Source: Flavobacterium saccharophilum
GTDB taxonomy: Bacteria; Bacteroidota; Bacteroidia; Flavobacteriales; Flavobacteriaceae
DNA: 64,000 bases
Assembly (NCBI RefSeq): GCF_900142735.1
Contig: NZ_FRBY01000001.1
Span: 62,001-126,000, forward strand
Reading direction: 5' to 3'
The notes under the pieces are model-generated. The model made no database searches. It worked only from the letters and a program-made list of their open reading frames with translations, and was not told the DNA's origin. Of the stretch, positions 33,492-41,736 are shown piece after piece (positions within the stretch are counted from its first letter, which is position 1; each line of letters begins with the position of its first letter). A program made the translations under genes and the position numbers.

Positions 33492-34367
33492 ATGAGTTCT
33501 AACTTTGATAAATTTCAAAAGCGCAGGTTAATTTCCTCTTATTTTTCGGTTGTATTAAGTGTTTTTCTGGTATTATTCCTTTTGGGAGTACTGGGATTAT
33601 TCATTATCAATTCTAAAAAACTGGCCAATGATTTTAAAGAAAAAATCGCAATGACAGTTTTCTTTAAAAATGAAGCAAATGATAGTGTTATTAAAGCATT
33701 CAATACCGAATTGAAAAGAGCGCCTTTCGCAAAATCTTATGCTTATGTTTCAAAGGAAAAAGCAGCAAAAGAACATACTGATATTATTGGAGAAGATTTT
33801 CTGACCTTTTTGGGCGAAAATCCATTATTGAATTCGTACGACATTCACCTAAAAGCAGATTATGTTGAGAGAGACAGCATTTCTAAAATTGAAAGCAGCC
33901 TGCGTCAAAATACCATGATTGAAGATATTGTTTACGACAAACAATTGGTAAATCTGGTAAATGACAACATCAAAAAAGTAAGTATGTGGATTTTGATTAT
34001 TAGCGGTTTCCTTGCGGTAATTGCTGTTTTATTAATCAATAGTTCATTGCGTTTATCTATTCACTCTAATCGTTTTATTATCAAAACCATGCAAATGGTT
34101 GGCGCGACAAAATCGTTTATTCGTAAACCTTTTGTAATGCGCAGTGTAAAATTAGGAATGTTAGGTGCCGGATTGGCGATTGTTGCCCTAATTGCACTAT
34201 TACTTTATGTAGAAACTAATTTCCCTGGCTTAGGCATTTTAGAAGACAAAGCTTTAATCGGATTGGTTTTATTGGCCGTTTTCGGATTAGGAGTTTTGAT
34301 TACCTGGGTAAGTACACATTTTGCAACTCAACGTTTCCTGAATTTAAGAACAGACGATCTTTATTAA
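33492..34367 (+). CDS. ftsX: Cell-division ABC transporter permease FtsX
   Basis: A protein of 291 residues, near the usual FtsX length. One helix near the N-terminus (about 19-40), a periplasmic domain (about 45-160), then three helices (about 165-188, 215-240, 255-280). Typical words are KEKIAMTVFFKNEAN, NPLLNSYDIHLK, MIEDIVYDKQLV and IIKTMQMVGATKSFIRKPF. With the ATPase FtsE it links septation to peptidoglycan hydrolase activation. ftsE is not in the window. It is first in a run with DUF3098, uppP and truB. Confidence 0.92.
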   Translation: MSSNFDKFQKRRLISSYFSVVLSVFLVLFLLGVLGLFIINSKKLANDFKEKIAMTVFFKNEANDSVIKAFNTELKRAPFAKSYAYVSKEKAAKEHTDIIGEDFLTFLGENPLLNSYDIHLKADYVERDSISKIESSLRQNTMIEDIVYDKQLVNLVNDNIKKVSMWILIISGFLAVIAVLLINSSLRLSIHSNRFIIKTMQMVGATKSFIRKPFVMRSVKLGMLGAGLAIVALIALLLYVETNFPGLGILEDKALIGLVLLAVFGLGVLITWVSTHFATQRFLNLRTDDLY

Positions 34368-34453
34368 GATTGCAGATTTTAGATTATAGATTTTAGATTA
34401 AAATAAACTTATATACAGAGGGTGAAAATTGCTTCGTTCCTCGCAATGACAAA

Positions 34454-34708
34454 ATGAAAAACAATATAAAAGAAGAACAACAACCTCAAAAACAAGAATT
34501 TCTTTTTGACGGTATCAATTACAAAATCTTATTGATTGGAATTGGTGTAATCGCGCTTGGATTTATCTTAATGTCTGGCGGAGGAAGTGATAACCCGAAT
34601 GTTTTTAATGAAGATGTTTTTAGCTTCAGACGTATTCGTTTAGCTCCAACAACTGTTTTAATTGGTTTTGGAATCACGATTTACTCGATCTTCAAAAAAT
34701 CAAAATAG
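34454..34708 (+). CDS. DUF3098 small membrane protein
   Basis: A protein of 84 residues with two transmembrane helices (about 25-42 and 62-78). It has the family pattern LFDGINYKILLIGIGVIALG, LMSGGGSDNPNVFNEDVFSF, and RRIRLAPTTVLIGFGI. A Bacteroidota family, function unknown, habitually between ftsX and uppP as here. Confidence 0.9.
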   Translation: MKNNIKEEQQPQKQEFLFDGINYKILLIGIGVIALGFILMSGGGSDNPNVFNEDVFSFRRIRLAPTTVLIGFGITIYSIFKKSK

Positions 34709-34804
34709 ACATTTTTAGACTTCTTAGACTTCATAGATCTTTAGATTATTAGATTAATCTTTACTGAAAATCTAAGAAGTCTAAGAAAGTCTAAAAATCT
34801 AACA
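34707..34804. repeat. Inverted 'agacttcttagac' repeat between DUF3098 and uppP
   Basis: Left words TTTTTAGACTTCTTAGACTT and right words AAGTCTAAGAAAGTCTAAAA are complements. The unit AGACTTCTTAGA also makes up the tandem repeat at 63274-63337. Confidence 0.7.
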
Positions 34805-34813
34805 ATCTAATAC

Positions 34814-35611
34814 ATGAATACATTACAAGCTATCATTCTTGCCATTATTGAAGGAATTACAGAATTTTTACCTGTTTCTTCAACTGGACATATGATTATT
34901 GCCTCTTCTTTTTTCGGAATTGCACACGAAGACTTTACAAAACTTTTTACGATTGTTATTCAGCTTGGTGCGATACTTTCAGTTGTAGTTTTATATTTCA
35001 AACGTTTCTTTCAAACACTTGATTTTTACTTTAAACTTTTGGTTGCTTTTATTCCTGCCGTAGTTTTAGGATTATTATTGAGCGATTTTATTGATGGATT
35101 ATTAGAAAATCCGGTTACGGTTGCTATCTCACTTTTAATAGGGGGTTTGATTTTATTGAAAGTTGACGAATGGTTCAACAATCCAGGTACGGCAGAAACA
35201 TCTCAGGAAATTACCTATTTACAAGCTTTTAAAATAGGATTGTTCCAGTGTATTGCGATGATTCCAGGAGTTTCAAGAAGTGGTGCAAGTATCGTGGGCG
35301 GAATGTCTCAAAAATTATCAAGAACAACTGCTGCAGAGTTTTCATTCTTTTTAGCTGTTCCAACCATGTTGGGTGCAACGGTAAAAAAATGTTATGATTA
35401 TTATAAAGACGGATTTGAATTATCTCACGATCAAATTAATTTATTAGTAATAGGAAATGTAGTTGCTTTTATTGTAGCACTTTTAGCTATTAAAACTTTC
35501 ATTGGATTTTTAACTAAAAATGGTTTTAAAGTTTTCGGTTATTACCGAATTCTTGCCGGAGTCATTTTATTGATTATCCACTTTTTCATTCACCCGCTTA
35601 CCATAATATAA
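34814..35611 (+). CDS. uppP: Undecaprenyl-diphosphatase
   Basis: A protein of 265 residues with about eight membrane helices. Active-site motifs: [16 protein letters not shown] (13-28) and [20 protein letters not shown] (about 156-175). It removes a phosphate from undecaprenyl diphosphate so that the lipid carrier of peptidoglycan and O-antigen can be re-used. Its stop overlaps the ATG of truB by one base, so translation is coupled. Confidence 0.97.
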   Translation: MNTLQAIILAIIEGITEFLPVSSTGHMIIASSFFGIAHEDFTKLFTIVIQLGAILSVVVLYFKRFFQTLDFYFKLLVAFIPAVVLGLLLSDFIDGLLENPVTVAISLLIGGLILLKVDEWFNNPGTAETSQEITYLQAFKIGLFQCIAMIPGVSRSGASIVGGMSQKLSRTTAAEFSFFLAVPTMLGATVKKCYDYYKDGFELSHDQINLLVIGNVVAFIVALLAIKTFIGFLTKNGFKVFGYYRILAGVILLIIHFFIHPLTII

Positions 35612-36303
35612 TGACAACTGAAGAATATTTAGACGGACAAGTTTTACTGATAGACAAACCTTTAAAATGGAGTTCGTTTCAAGCTGTCAATAAATTAAAA
35701 TACCTTTTAATCAATAAAGTTGGACTTCCAAAAAAGTTCAAAATTGGACACGCAGGAACTTTAGACCCTTTAGCATCTGGGCTATTATTAATTTGTACCG
35801 GAAAATTCACCAAAAGAATCTCTGAACTTCAGGGGCAGGCTAAAGAATATACGGGAACTTTTTACATTGGAGCTACTACTCCGTCATATGATTTAGAAAC
35901 CGAAATCGACCAAACTTTTCCAACAGATCATATTGATGAAGCTTTGATTCATGAAACCGTAAAACAGTTTTTAGGCGAAATCGATCAAAAACCACCAATT
36001 TTTTCAGCCATAAAAAAAGACGGCGTTCGCTTGTATGAGCACGCACGTGCTGGAGAAACTGTAGAAATTGCCAGTAGAAAAACCACAATTCACGAATTTG
36101 AAATCACGCGAATTGCATTGCCTGAAATTGACTTTAGAGTAGTTTGCAGTAAAGGAACCTATATTCGTTCCCTTGCTTTTGATTTTGGAAAAGCAATGAA
36201 TTCCGGATCGCATTTAACCGTTTTGCGCCGAACTAAAATTGGCGATTACGATGTAAAAGATGCGATTGATATTACTTTGTTTGAAGAAAGCCTTAAAGAA
36301 TAA
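35611..36303 (+). CDS. truB: tRNA pseudouridine(55) synthase
   Basis: A protein of 230 residues. The catalytic Asp52 lies in GHAGTLDPLASGLLL (46-60). Further TruB signatures: LLIDKPLKWSSFQAVNKL, KPPIFSAIKKDGVRLYEHAR, and CSKGTYIRSLAFDFG. It is shorter than the E. coli enzyme and lacks a C-terminal PUA domain, as is usual in Bacteroidota. It makes pseudouridine 55 in the T loop of tRNAs. Confidence 0.96.
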   Translation: MTTEEYLDGQVLLIDKPLKWSSFQAVNKLKYLLINKVGLPKKFKIGHAGTLDPLASGLLLICTGKFTKRISELQGQAKEYTGTFYIGATTPSYDLETEIDQTFPTDHIDEALIHETVKQFLGEIDQKPPIFSAIKKDGVRLYEHARAGETVEIASRKTTIHEFEITRIALPEIDFRVVCSKGTYIRSLAFDFGKAMNSGSHLTVLRRTKIGDYDVKDAIDITLFEESLKE

Positions 36304-36313
36304 ACACAAAATA

Positions 36314-36348
36314 GCACATTACAAAATGAGGCAGTAATAGTAATGTGC
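36314..36348 (+). terminator. Hairpin after truB
   Basis: GCACATTAC (36314-36322) pairs perfectly with GTAATGTGC (36340-36348). No T run follows, so termination is uncertain. It lies in the gene-free stretch 36304-36682, which also holds a doubtful 25-codon frame at 36393-36470 (minus) and otherwise only AT-rich sequence. Confidence 0.55.
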
Positions 36349-36392
36349 CAACTCCTAAAATAATTTTGCTTTCCGTACTTGTTTTTTTGAGG

Positions 36393-36470
36393 TTAATAAT
36401 GAGTCATATTTTTCCCTCCAAACAATAAACCTGAAATAAAATCGTAAAATCTGTCGAATAACTTCATCAT
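36393..36470 (-). CDS. Doubtful 25-residue small peptide
   Basis: A minus-strand frame from the ATG at 36470 to TAA reads MMKLFDRFYDFISGLLFGGK, then NMTHY. The peptide could form an amphipathic helix. The stretch around it has no other gene. No clear promoter is seen. Conservation would decide; the chance of a random frame is high at this length. Confidence 0.25.
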   Translation of the reverse strand: MMKLFDRFYDFISGLLFGGKNMTHY

Positions 36471-36682
36471 GGCAGTGTATTTTTAATTGTTAGACATTAA
36501 ATAAACACCAATAAACAGAGTAAATCAGAAAATAAATAATAGAAGTGGGATTATGATAACAAGGTACAAAATATTATAATCAGAAAAAAATATTTTAACG
36601 GATTATTTATTACTAAAATTCTTGTTTCCAGTCGATTACCCCGAAAATAAGCGATTTCAACGATTTTATCTATACCAGAAGC

Positions 36683-37300
36683 TTAAAATCGATCGTACTT
36701 TATATTTTCCATGATCTGCATCAATTCTTCCTGAACAGAAATTCCTTTATCAGCCAAATACCATAATTGCAAGTCGGTTTTGATTTTCTCATCAATCACA
36801 CCAAATTCTTTTTTATAATTTGCCATTAATTCTGTGGCGCCTTTTGGTCTTGGCCCCCAGTCTGCACGCACAATTCCGGCTTCTTTGCAAATCACAATAA
36901 CTTTTGGAATTGCTCTTCCTCCATTTGTTAGATAGTGACGCATTAATTCATCATTTTCATCACGTAAAACAATTCGGAGATCAACTTTTTTATTTGATTC
37001 ATTTGCCATTTTATGCAGAATAGGAAGTATTTGAGCGGCATCTCCGCACCAGCCTTCAGAAATCACTAACCAGATATAATGGTTGTCTAAATTTTGAAGT
37101 TTTGTTATGGTCTCTTCAGAAATTTTAATCGTTTTTTCCAATCGGTTCATTCGCGCTTCATTGAGACTTGTATAGTGCGTCAGACTTTCAGATTGTTCAT
37201 CACCGGTTGATTTTCCTTCAGATAATAAATCGGTTACTAATTTTCGATATTCGGCATAGGAATGACTGTTGAATAATGCTTTAGCGACGATACTTTTCAT
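36683..37300 (-). CDS. Thioredoxin-fold protein with single active-site Cys
   Basis: A protein of 205 residues of the thioredoxin_9-like group. The fold is seen in YIWLVISEGWCGDAAQILPI, DLRIVLRDENDELMRHYLTNG and the cis-Pro loop GRAIPKVIVI. Where thioredoxin has CxxC this has CGDA, so it cannot do classical disulfide exchange by itself. It has no signal peptide; cytoplasmic. The role is unknown, possibly bacillithiol- or thiol-related. Confidence 0.82.
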   Translation of the reverse strand: MKSIVAKALFNSHSYAEYRKLVTDLLSEGKSTGDEQSESLTHYTSLNEARMNRLEKTIKISEETITKLQNLDNHYIWLVISEGWCGDAAQILPILHKMANESNKKVDLRIVLRDENDELMRHYLTNGGRAIPKVIVICKEAGIVRADWGPRPKGATELMANYKKEFGVIDEKIKTDLQLWYLADKGISVQEELMQIMENIKYDRF

Positions 37301-37460
37301 AATTCTTTCGTTTTGGTTTTATAAATTTAAGAAATTTCAAAAGACAACCAAATGACTTTTATCAGATTCAATCAAATAAAGTTTAAAAGTCTTTCAGAAT
37401 TAAATATATAAAGAGCAATTAATTTTTTGTAAACATTATTTTTAAAAATCAGAATATGTC

Positions 37461-37468
37461 TATATTTG
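37461..37468 (+). promoter_or_regulatory. pyrH promoter -7 box (TATATTTG)
   Basis: A perfect consensus match, 22 nt upstream of the pyrH ATG at 37491. Confidence 0.6.
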
Positions 37469-37490
37469 CACAAATTAACGCAACACAAAC

Positions 37491-38198
37491 ATGAAATATA
37501 AAAGAATTCTTCTAAAACTTAGCGGCGAGGCCTTAATGGGTGATTTACAATACGGAATTGACCCTAAAAGATTAGCCGAATATGCTGAAGAAATTAAGCA
37601 AATTCACAGTAAAGGAGTAGAAATTGCTATTGTTATTGGAGGAGGAAATATTTTTAGAGGCGTTGCTGGTGCAAGTGCTGGTATGGACAGAGTACAAGGC
37701 GATTATATGGGAATGCTTGCAACCGTAATTAACGGAATGGCTTTACAAGGCGCACTTGAAGACAAAGGAATGAAAACGCGTTTGCAGACTGCTTTGAAAA
37801 TGGAATCTATTGCAGAACCATATATCAAAAGAAGAGCGGACCGTCACCTTGAAAAAGGAAGAATCGTAATTTTTGGAGCCGGAACCGGAAATCCATATTT
37901 CACAACTGATACCGCTGCTGTTTTAAGAGGAATCGAAATTAATGCTGATGTTATCCTAAAAGGAACTCGCGTTGATGGTGTTTACGACTGCGATCCTGAG
38001 AAAAATGCTTCGGCAGTAAAATTTGATTTCATTTCGTTTGACGATGTTCTTAAAAAAGGATTAAACGTAATGGATACGACAGCATTCACATTAAGCCAGG
38101 AAAATAAATTACCAATTGTTGTTTTTGATATGAACAAAATTGGAAACTTATTGAAAATCTGTGAAGGAGAAAACATCGGAACCGTTGTAAATATATAG
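37491..38198 (+). CDS. pyrH: UMP kinase
   Basis: A protein of 235 residues of the amino-acid-kinase fold that phosphorylates UMP to UDP. Motifs: [13 protein letters not shown] (5-17), [33 protein letters not shown], and [16 protein letters not shown]. It is hexameric in other bacteria and regulated by UTP and GTP. It precedes frr by 75 bp, the usual pyrH-frr pair. Confidence 0.97.
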   Translation: MKYKRILLKLSGEALMGDLQYGIDPKRLAEYAEEIKQIHSKGVEIAIVIGGGNIFRGVAGASAGMDRVQGDYMGMLATVINGMALQGALEDKGMKTRLQTALKMESIAEPYIKRRADRHLEKGRIVIFGAGTGNPYFTTDTAAVLRGIEINADVILKGTRVDGVYDCDPEKNASAVKFDFISFDDVLKKGLNVMDTTAFTLSQENKLPIVVFDMNKIGNLLKICEGENIGTVVNI

Positions 38199-38273
38199 TC
38201 ATCAGTAACAGTTTACAGTCGCACTTGCTGACCTTAACTAAAAACTGAGATTCAAAACTGAAAACTTAAAAAA

Positions 38274-38837
38274 ATGAGTGAAGAAATAGATTTTATATTA
38301 GAGAGTACTGAAGAATCAATGAATGGCTCAATTGCGCATTTAGAGAAAGAATTCCTAAACATTCGTGCGGGAAAAGCTTCTCCTGCGATGTTGGGAAGTG
38401 TTTTTGTAGATTATTACGGATCTGCAACTCCTCTTTCTCAGGTGTCCAAAATTAGTGTTCCAGACGCAAGAACAATTACTTTACAGCCGTTTGAAAAAAA
38501 CATGCTTCACGTTATTGAAAAAGCGATTATGATTGCTAATATTGGTTTCAATCCAATGAATAATGGAGACATGATTATTATCAGTGTACCGCCTTTAACA
38601 GAAGATCGTCGTAGAGAATTAGCAAAACAAGCAAAATCTGAAGCGGAAGATGCAAAAATTGGTGTTCGTAACGTACGTAAAGACGCTAACACTGACATTA
38701 AAAAATTAGAAAAAGAAGGAACTTCTGAAGATGTTTGTAAATCTGCTGAAGAAGAAGTTCAAAACTTAACGAATGCTTACATCAAAAAAATTGATGAATT
38801 ATTGGCTGCGAAAGAAGCTGAAATCATGAAGGTGTAA
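38274..38837 (+). CDS. frr: Ribosome recycling factor
   Basis: A protein of 187 residues, the standard length. It splits post-termination ribosomes with EF-G. Motifs: LEKEFLNIRAGKASPAML, YYGSATPLSQVSKISVPDARTI, TEDRRRELAKQAKSEAEDAKI and VRNVRKDANTDIKKLEKEG. It is closed by a strong hairpin directly after the stop. Confidence 0.97.
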   Translation: MSEEIDFILESTEESMNGSIAHLEKEFLNIRAGKASPAMLGSVFVDYYGSATPLSQVSKISVPDARTITLQPFEKNMLHVIEKAIMIANIGFNPMNNGDMIIISVPPLTEDRRRELAKQAKSEAEDAKIGVRNVRKDANTDIKKLEKEGTSEDVCKSAEEEVQNLTNAYIKKIDELLAAKEAEIMKV

Positions 38838-38856
38838 TTTTTATTCAACATAAATT

Positions 38857-38896
38857 AAAAATCCGTTTGGTTAAATTATACCAGACGGATTTTTTT
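38857..38896 (+). terminator. frr terminator
   Basis: AAAAATCCGTTTGGT pairs with ACCAGACGGATTTTT around an 8-nt loop and is followed by T residues. Confidence 0.9.
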
Positions 38897-38901
38897 ATTC
38901 T

Positions 38902-38909
38902 TATTTTTG
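38902..38909 (+). promoter_or_regulatory. -7 box TATTTTTG before the DUF5686-type gene
   Basis: A perfect TAnnTTTG just after the frr terminator and 47 nt upstream of the ATG at 38957. It argues against the longer reading frame, which would start upstream of the promoter (38867). Confidence 0.6.
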
Positions 38910-38956
38910 CATACCAAAAACACAATGTTTTCGTTTTTGAAACTATAATCCTCAGT

Positions 38957-41452
38957 ATGAAGCTATTTTGTTTATTGACTTTGTTTTTTACGCTTACTAT
39001 TCAGGCGCAATTTCAAATAAACGGAATTGTAACAGATGCAAACAGGAGGCCTCTTCCGTTTGCTACAATCACTACTTCAGACAACCACAATACCATAACA
39101 GATGTTGATGGAAAATTTGATTTGAAAATCAATGCCAAAACCAGCACTTTTGCGGTTTCTTATATTGGCTTTCAAACTAAAATTATTGCTTTAACAGCTA
39201 ATAAAACGTTTTATTCAATTTCACTTTCTGAAAAAACAGATGATTTAAAGGAAGTTGTTGTTTCTAATGAAAATCCGGCCTTAACTATAATTAAAAAAGT
39301 TATTGCGAATAAGAATCTAAATAATCCGCAGAAGAAACTCAGCAGTTTTGAATACAAAACCTACAACAAACTTATTGTAACAGCCAATCCGGATTCTATT
39401 GATGGCAGAATTGATTCCTCCGCAGCCTATAAAGATTTCAATAAAAAAACGATAAACGTAGATTCATCCGATTATAAGTTTAAAGAAATTATAAGCAAGC
39501 AACATTTATTTCAGACTGAAAAAGTTTCTCAATATCAGTTTGGAAACAATAAACTGAAAGAAACTATTCTCGGTACCAAAATGGCAGGTTTTAAACAGCC
39601 TGTTTACGAAATCATTGCCTTCAATTTACAATCTATTTCAGTTTATGGTTCGAAATATGAATTGTTCGAAACCAAACACCAGAGTCCTATAGCAGACAAT
39701 GGCTTTGCCGATTACAACTATAAATTACTCGACACCGTTCCGATAAAAGGCAGAGACACTTATATGATTTACTTTAAAAACAAGAAAAAAAGAAAATCAA
39801 ATGGTCTTGAAGGGGTTTTATATATTGATCAGGAAAATTTCGCTGTTGCCAAAGCGGTAATGCGAATAAAAGGCGTCCTGGATATTAGCGGTATTCATGA
39901 ATTTGAATACGTTCCGGAGGAGAAAATCTGGTTTCAAAGCAAGACCACTTTCAAAATTGTAAAAGGAAAAAGTAATGACGATATCAAAATTTTAGGCGGA
40001 ACGATTCAGTTTGACGGAGATATAGAGGACAATTTTGAACCCAGAAAAAAAACGGCTTCAGATTTCACTTATTTGCTTTCTGAAAGTAACAATTTCGACA
40101 TTCATTATAATACCAATTCTCCAATAAAAGATCCATCGCTTTATATCGAAATTAAAGACGATGCCAGCAAAAAGCCGGAAGAATTCTGGGATACTTACAG
40201 AAAAGACAGTTTAGACTTAAAAAGCCAGAAAACGTATCAATTATTAGATAGTATCTCGATAAGTAAAAGAATTGAAAAGCGTTTAGGTCTTGGACGAAAA
40301 ATCATAAACGGTTATTTGCCTATTGGCCCAATCGATTTGGATTTAAAGAAAATCATCAGTTATAATAATTATGAAGGATTTCGTTTAGGCGTTGGCGGAA
40401 TTACAAACGACCGTTTTTCTAAAAACTTCAGAATCGAAGGTTATACCGCATACGGAACAAAAGATGGTAATTTTAAATACAGCTTAGGTTCCGGAGTTTT
40501 ATTGGATAAATCAACTAATACCTGGCTTAACGGATCATATACAGACGATGTGCGGGAAATTGCAAGTACGGTGTTCGCTGTTGACAAACGTGTTTTCAAA
40601 ATTTACGATCCACGCCCCATCAATATTAGTACTTTTTACAAATACATTAGCTGGAAAGCGAATGTACAGACAAAGATTATCCCAAAAACAGAAGCTGTAT
40701 TTGAATTAGCGCGAACAGATGTTGAACCAAAATTTGATTATTTATTTAATTTAAACGGACAACTATACTCGAGCTATGTCATGACAACGGCTATGGCCTC
40801 GATTGTTTGGGCGCCGTTTAGCGATTTCATGCAAACGCCAACAGGAAGAAATGAAACCGAAAAAAGGTTTCCGAGATTTACTTTTCAGTATACACAATCC
40901 CTTCCTAACGTTTTAGAAAATGACTTTACCTTCAGTAAAATAGATTTCAAAACCGAGTATGAAAAAAAATACCTGAACGGTCAAAAAACCAGTTTATTAC
41001 TGCAAGGTGGTTACGCCATGGGTGATGTACCGATTACGCATCTTTACAATACAATGCCTAATAATTTAACCAAAGAAACAATAATACAACGTATCACTTT
41101 TGCCGGAAGAAACAGTTTCGAAACCATGTTTTTCAATGAATTCTTCTCTAGTCAATATATCTTTTTCCAGGTAAAACATGGTTTTGACCGAATTAAAATC
41201 ATGAAAAAAGTTCGTCCTTCTTTGGTATTAGTAACCAGAATGGCATGGGGAAATATGGAAAATCCTGAACAACATGTTGGCCCGGCTTATAAAACTTTAG
41301 ACAAAGGTTTCTTTGAATCAGGAATCGAATTAAACCGAATTTTCAAAGGTTTTGGTTTGGGTGGCTTTTACCGTTACGGACCAAATCAGTTATTAAAATT
41401 TGAAGATAATATTGCGGTTAAGATTTCTTATGTGCTTGATTTGGGATTGTAA
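38957..41452 (+). CDS. DUF5686-type outer-membrane protein with carboxypeptidase-regulatory-like domain
   Basis: A protein of 831 residues from the ATG at 38957 (MKLFCLLTLFFTLTIQAQF, signal peptide). A carboxypeptidase-regulatory-like beta-sandwich follows (about 20-105; GIVTDANRRPLPFATITTSD, FAVSYIGFQTKI). The rest is the DUF5686 region, with a periplasmic part (about 115-480) and a C-terminal barrel ending VKISYVLDLGL. It has no plug or TonB box. This Bacteroidota family is thought to sit in the outer membrane; function unknown. Confidence 0.85.
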   Translation: MKLFCLLTLFFTLTIQAQFQINGIVTDANRRPLPFATITTSDNHNTITDVDGKFDLKINAKTSTFAVSYIGFQTKIIALTANKTFYSISLSEKTDDLKEVVVSNENPALTIIKKVIANKNLNNPQKKLSSFEYKTYNKLIVTANPDSIDGRIDSSAAYKDFNKKTINVDSSDYKFKEIISKQHLFQTEKVSQYQFGNNKLKETILGTKMAGFKQPVYEIIAFNLQSISVYGSKYELFETKHQSPIADNGFADYNYKLLDTVPIKGRDTYMIYFKNKKKRKSNGLEGVLYIDQENFAVAKAVMRIKGVLDISGIHEFEYVPEEKIWFQSKTTFKIVKGKSNDDIKILGGTIQFDGDIEDNFEPRKKTASDFTYLLSESNNFDIHYNTNSPIKDPSLYIEIKDDASKKPEEFWDTYRKDSLDLKSQKTYQLLDSISISKRIEKRLGLGRKIINGYLPIGPIDLDLKKIISYNNYEGFRLGVGGITNDRFSKNFRIEGYTAYGTKDGNFKYSLGSGVLLDKSTNTWLNGSYTDDVREIASTVFAVDKRVFKIYDPRPINISTFYKYISWKANVQTKIIPKTEAVFELARTDVEPKFDYLFNLNGQLYSSYVMTTAMASIVWAPFSDFMQTPTGRNETEKRFPRFTFQYTQSLPNVLENDFTFSKIDFKTEYEKKYLNGQKTSLLLQGGYAMGDVPITHLYNTMPNNLTKETIIQRITFAGRNSFETMFFNEFFSSQYIFFQVKHGFDRIKIMKKVRPSLVLVTRMAWGNMENPEQHVGPAYKTLDKGFFESGIELNRIFKGFGLGGFYRYGPNQLLKFEDNIAVKISYVLDLGL

Positions 41453-41456
41453 AATT

Positions 41457-41730
41457 AAATTCCAATATTTAAATTCCAAATTCCAACCACAAACTGCTAA
41501 AAAAAATAAATTCCAAATTCCAATAAAAACATCCAGTTTGTCATTCCGAGGCACGAGGAATCTCCGCAAGTGGCTCGACAAAGATTGGCGATTTTGATTG
41601 TAGAGCTTCTTACGGAGATTCCTCGTTCGGAATGACAAAACAATACGTAATTATACTAAAGAAAGAAAAAACAAAATCCCAAACTCCAATCATAGAATTG
41701 GAATTTGGGATTTTTTATATTGGAATTTTT
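41457..41730. repeat. Nested repeat block 3 with palindromic element copy B
   Basis: The left bracket has AATTCCAAATTCCAA words (41457-41523). The right bracket has AAAATCCCAAACTCCAATCA, then AATTGGAATTTGGGATTTTT (41694-41722). Copy B of the palindromic element (41537-41639) is inside. It lies between two convergent genes. Confidence 0.8.
41537..41639. repeat. Palindromic intergenic element, copy B (core inverted)
   Basis: The arms start TTTGTCATTCCGAGGCACGA (41537) and end TTCGGAATGACAAA (41639), with a 3-nt deletion in the right arm. The core CTCGACAAAGATTGGCGA (41574-41591) is the reverse complement of the core in copies A and C. Confidence 0.85.
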
Positions 41731-41736
41731 AAAAAT

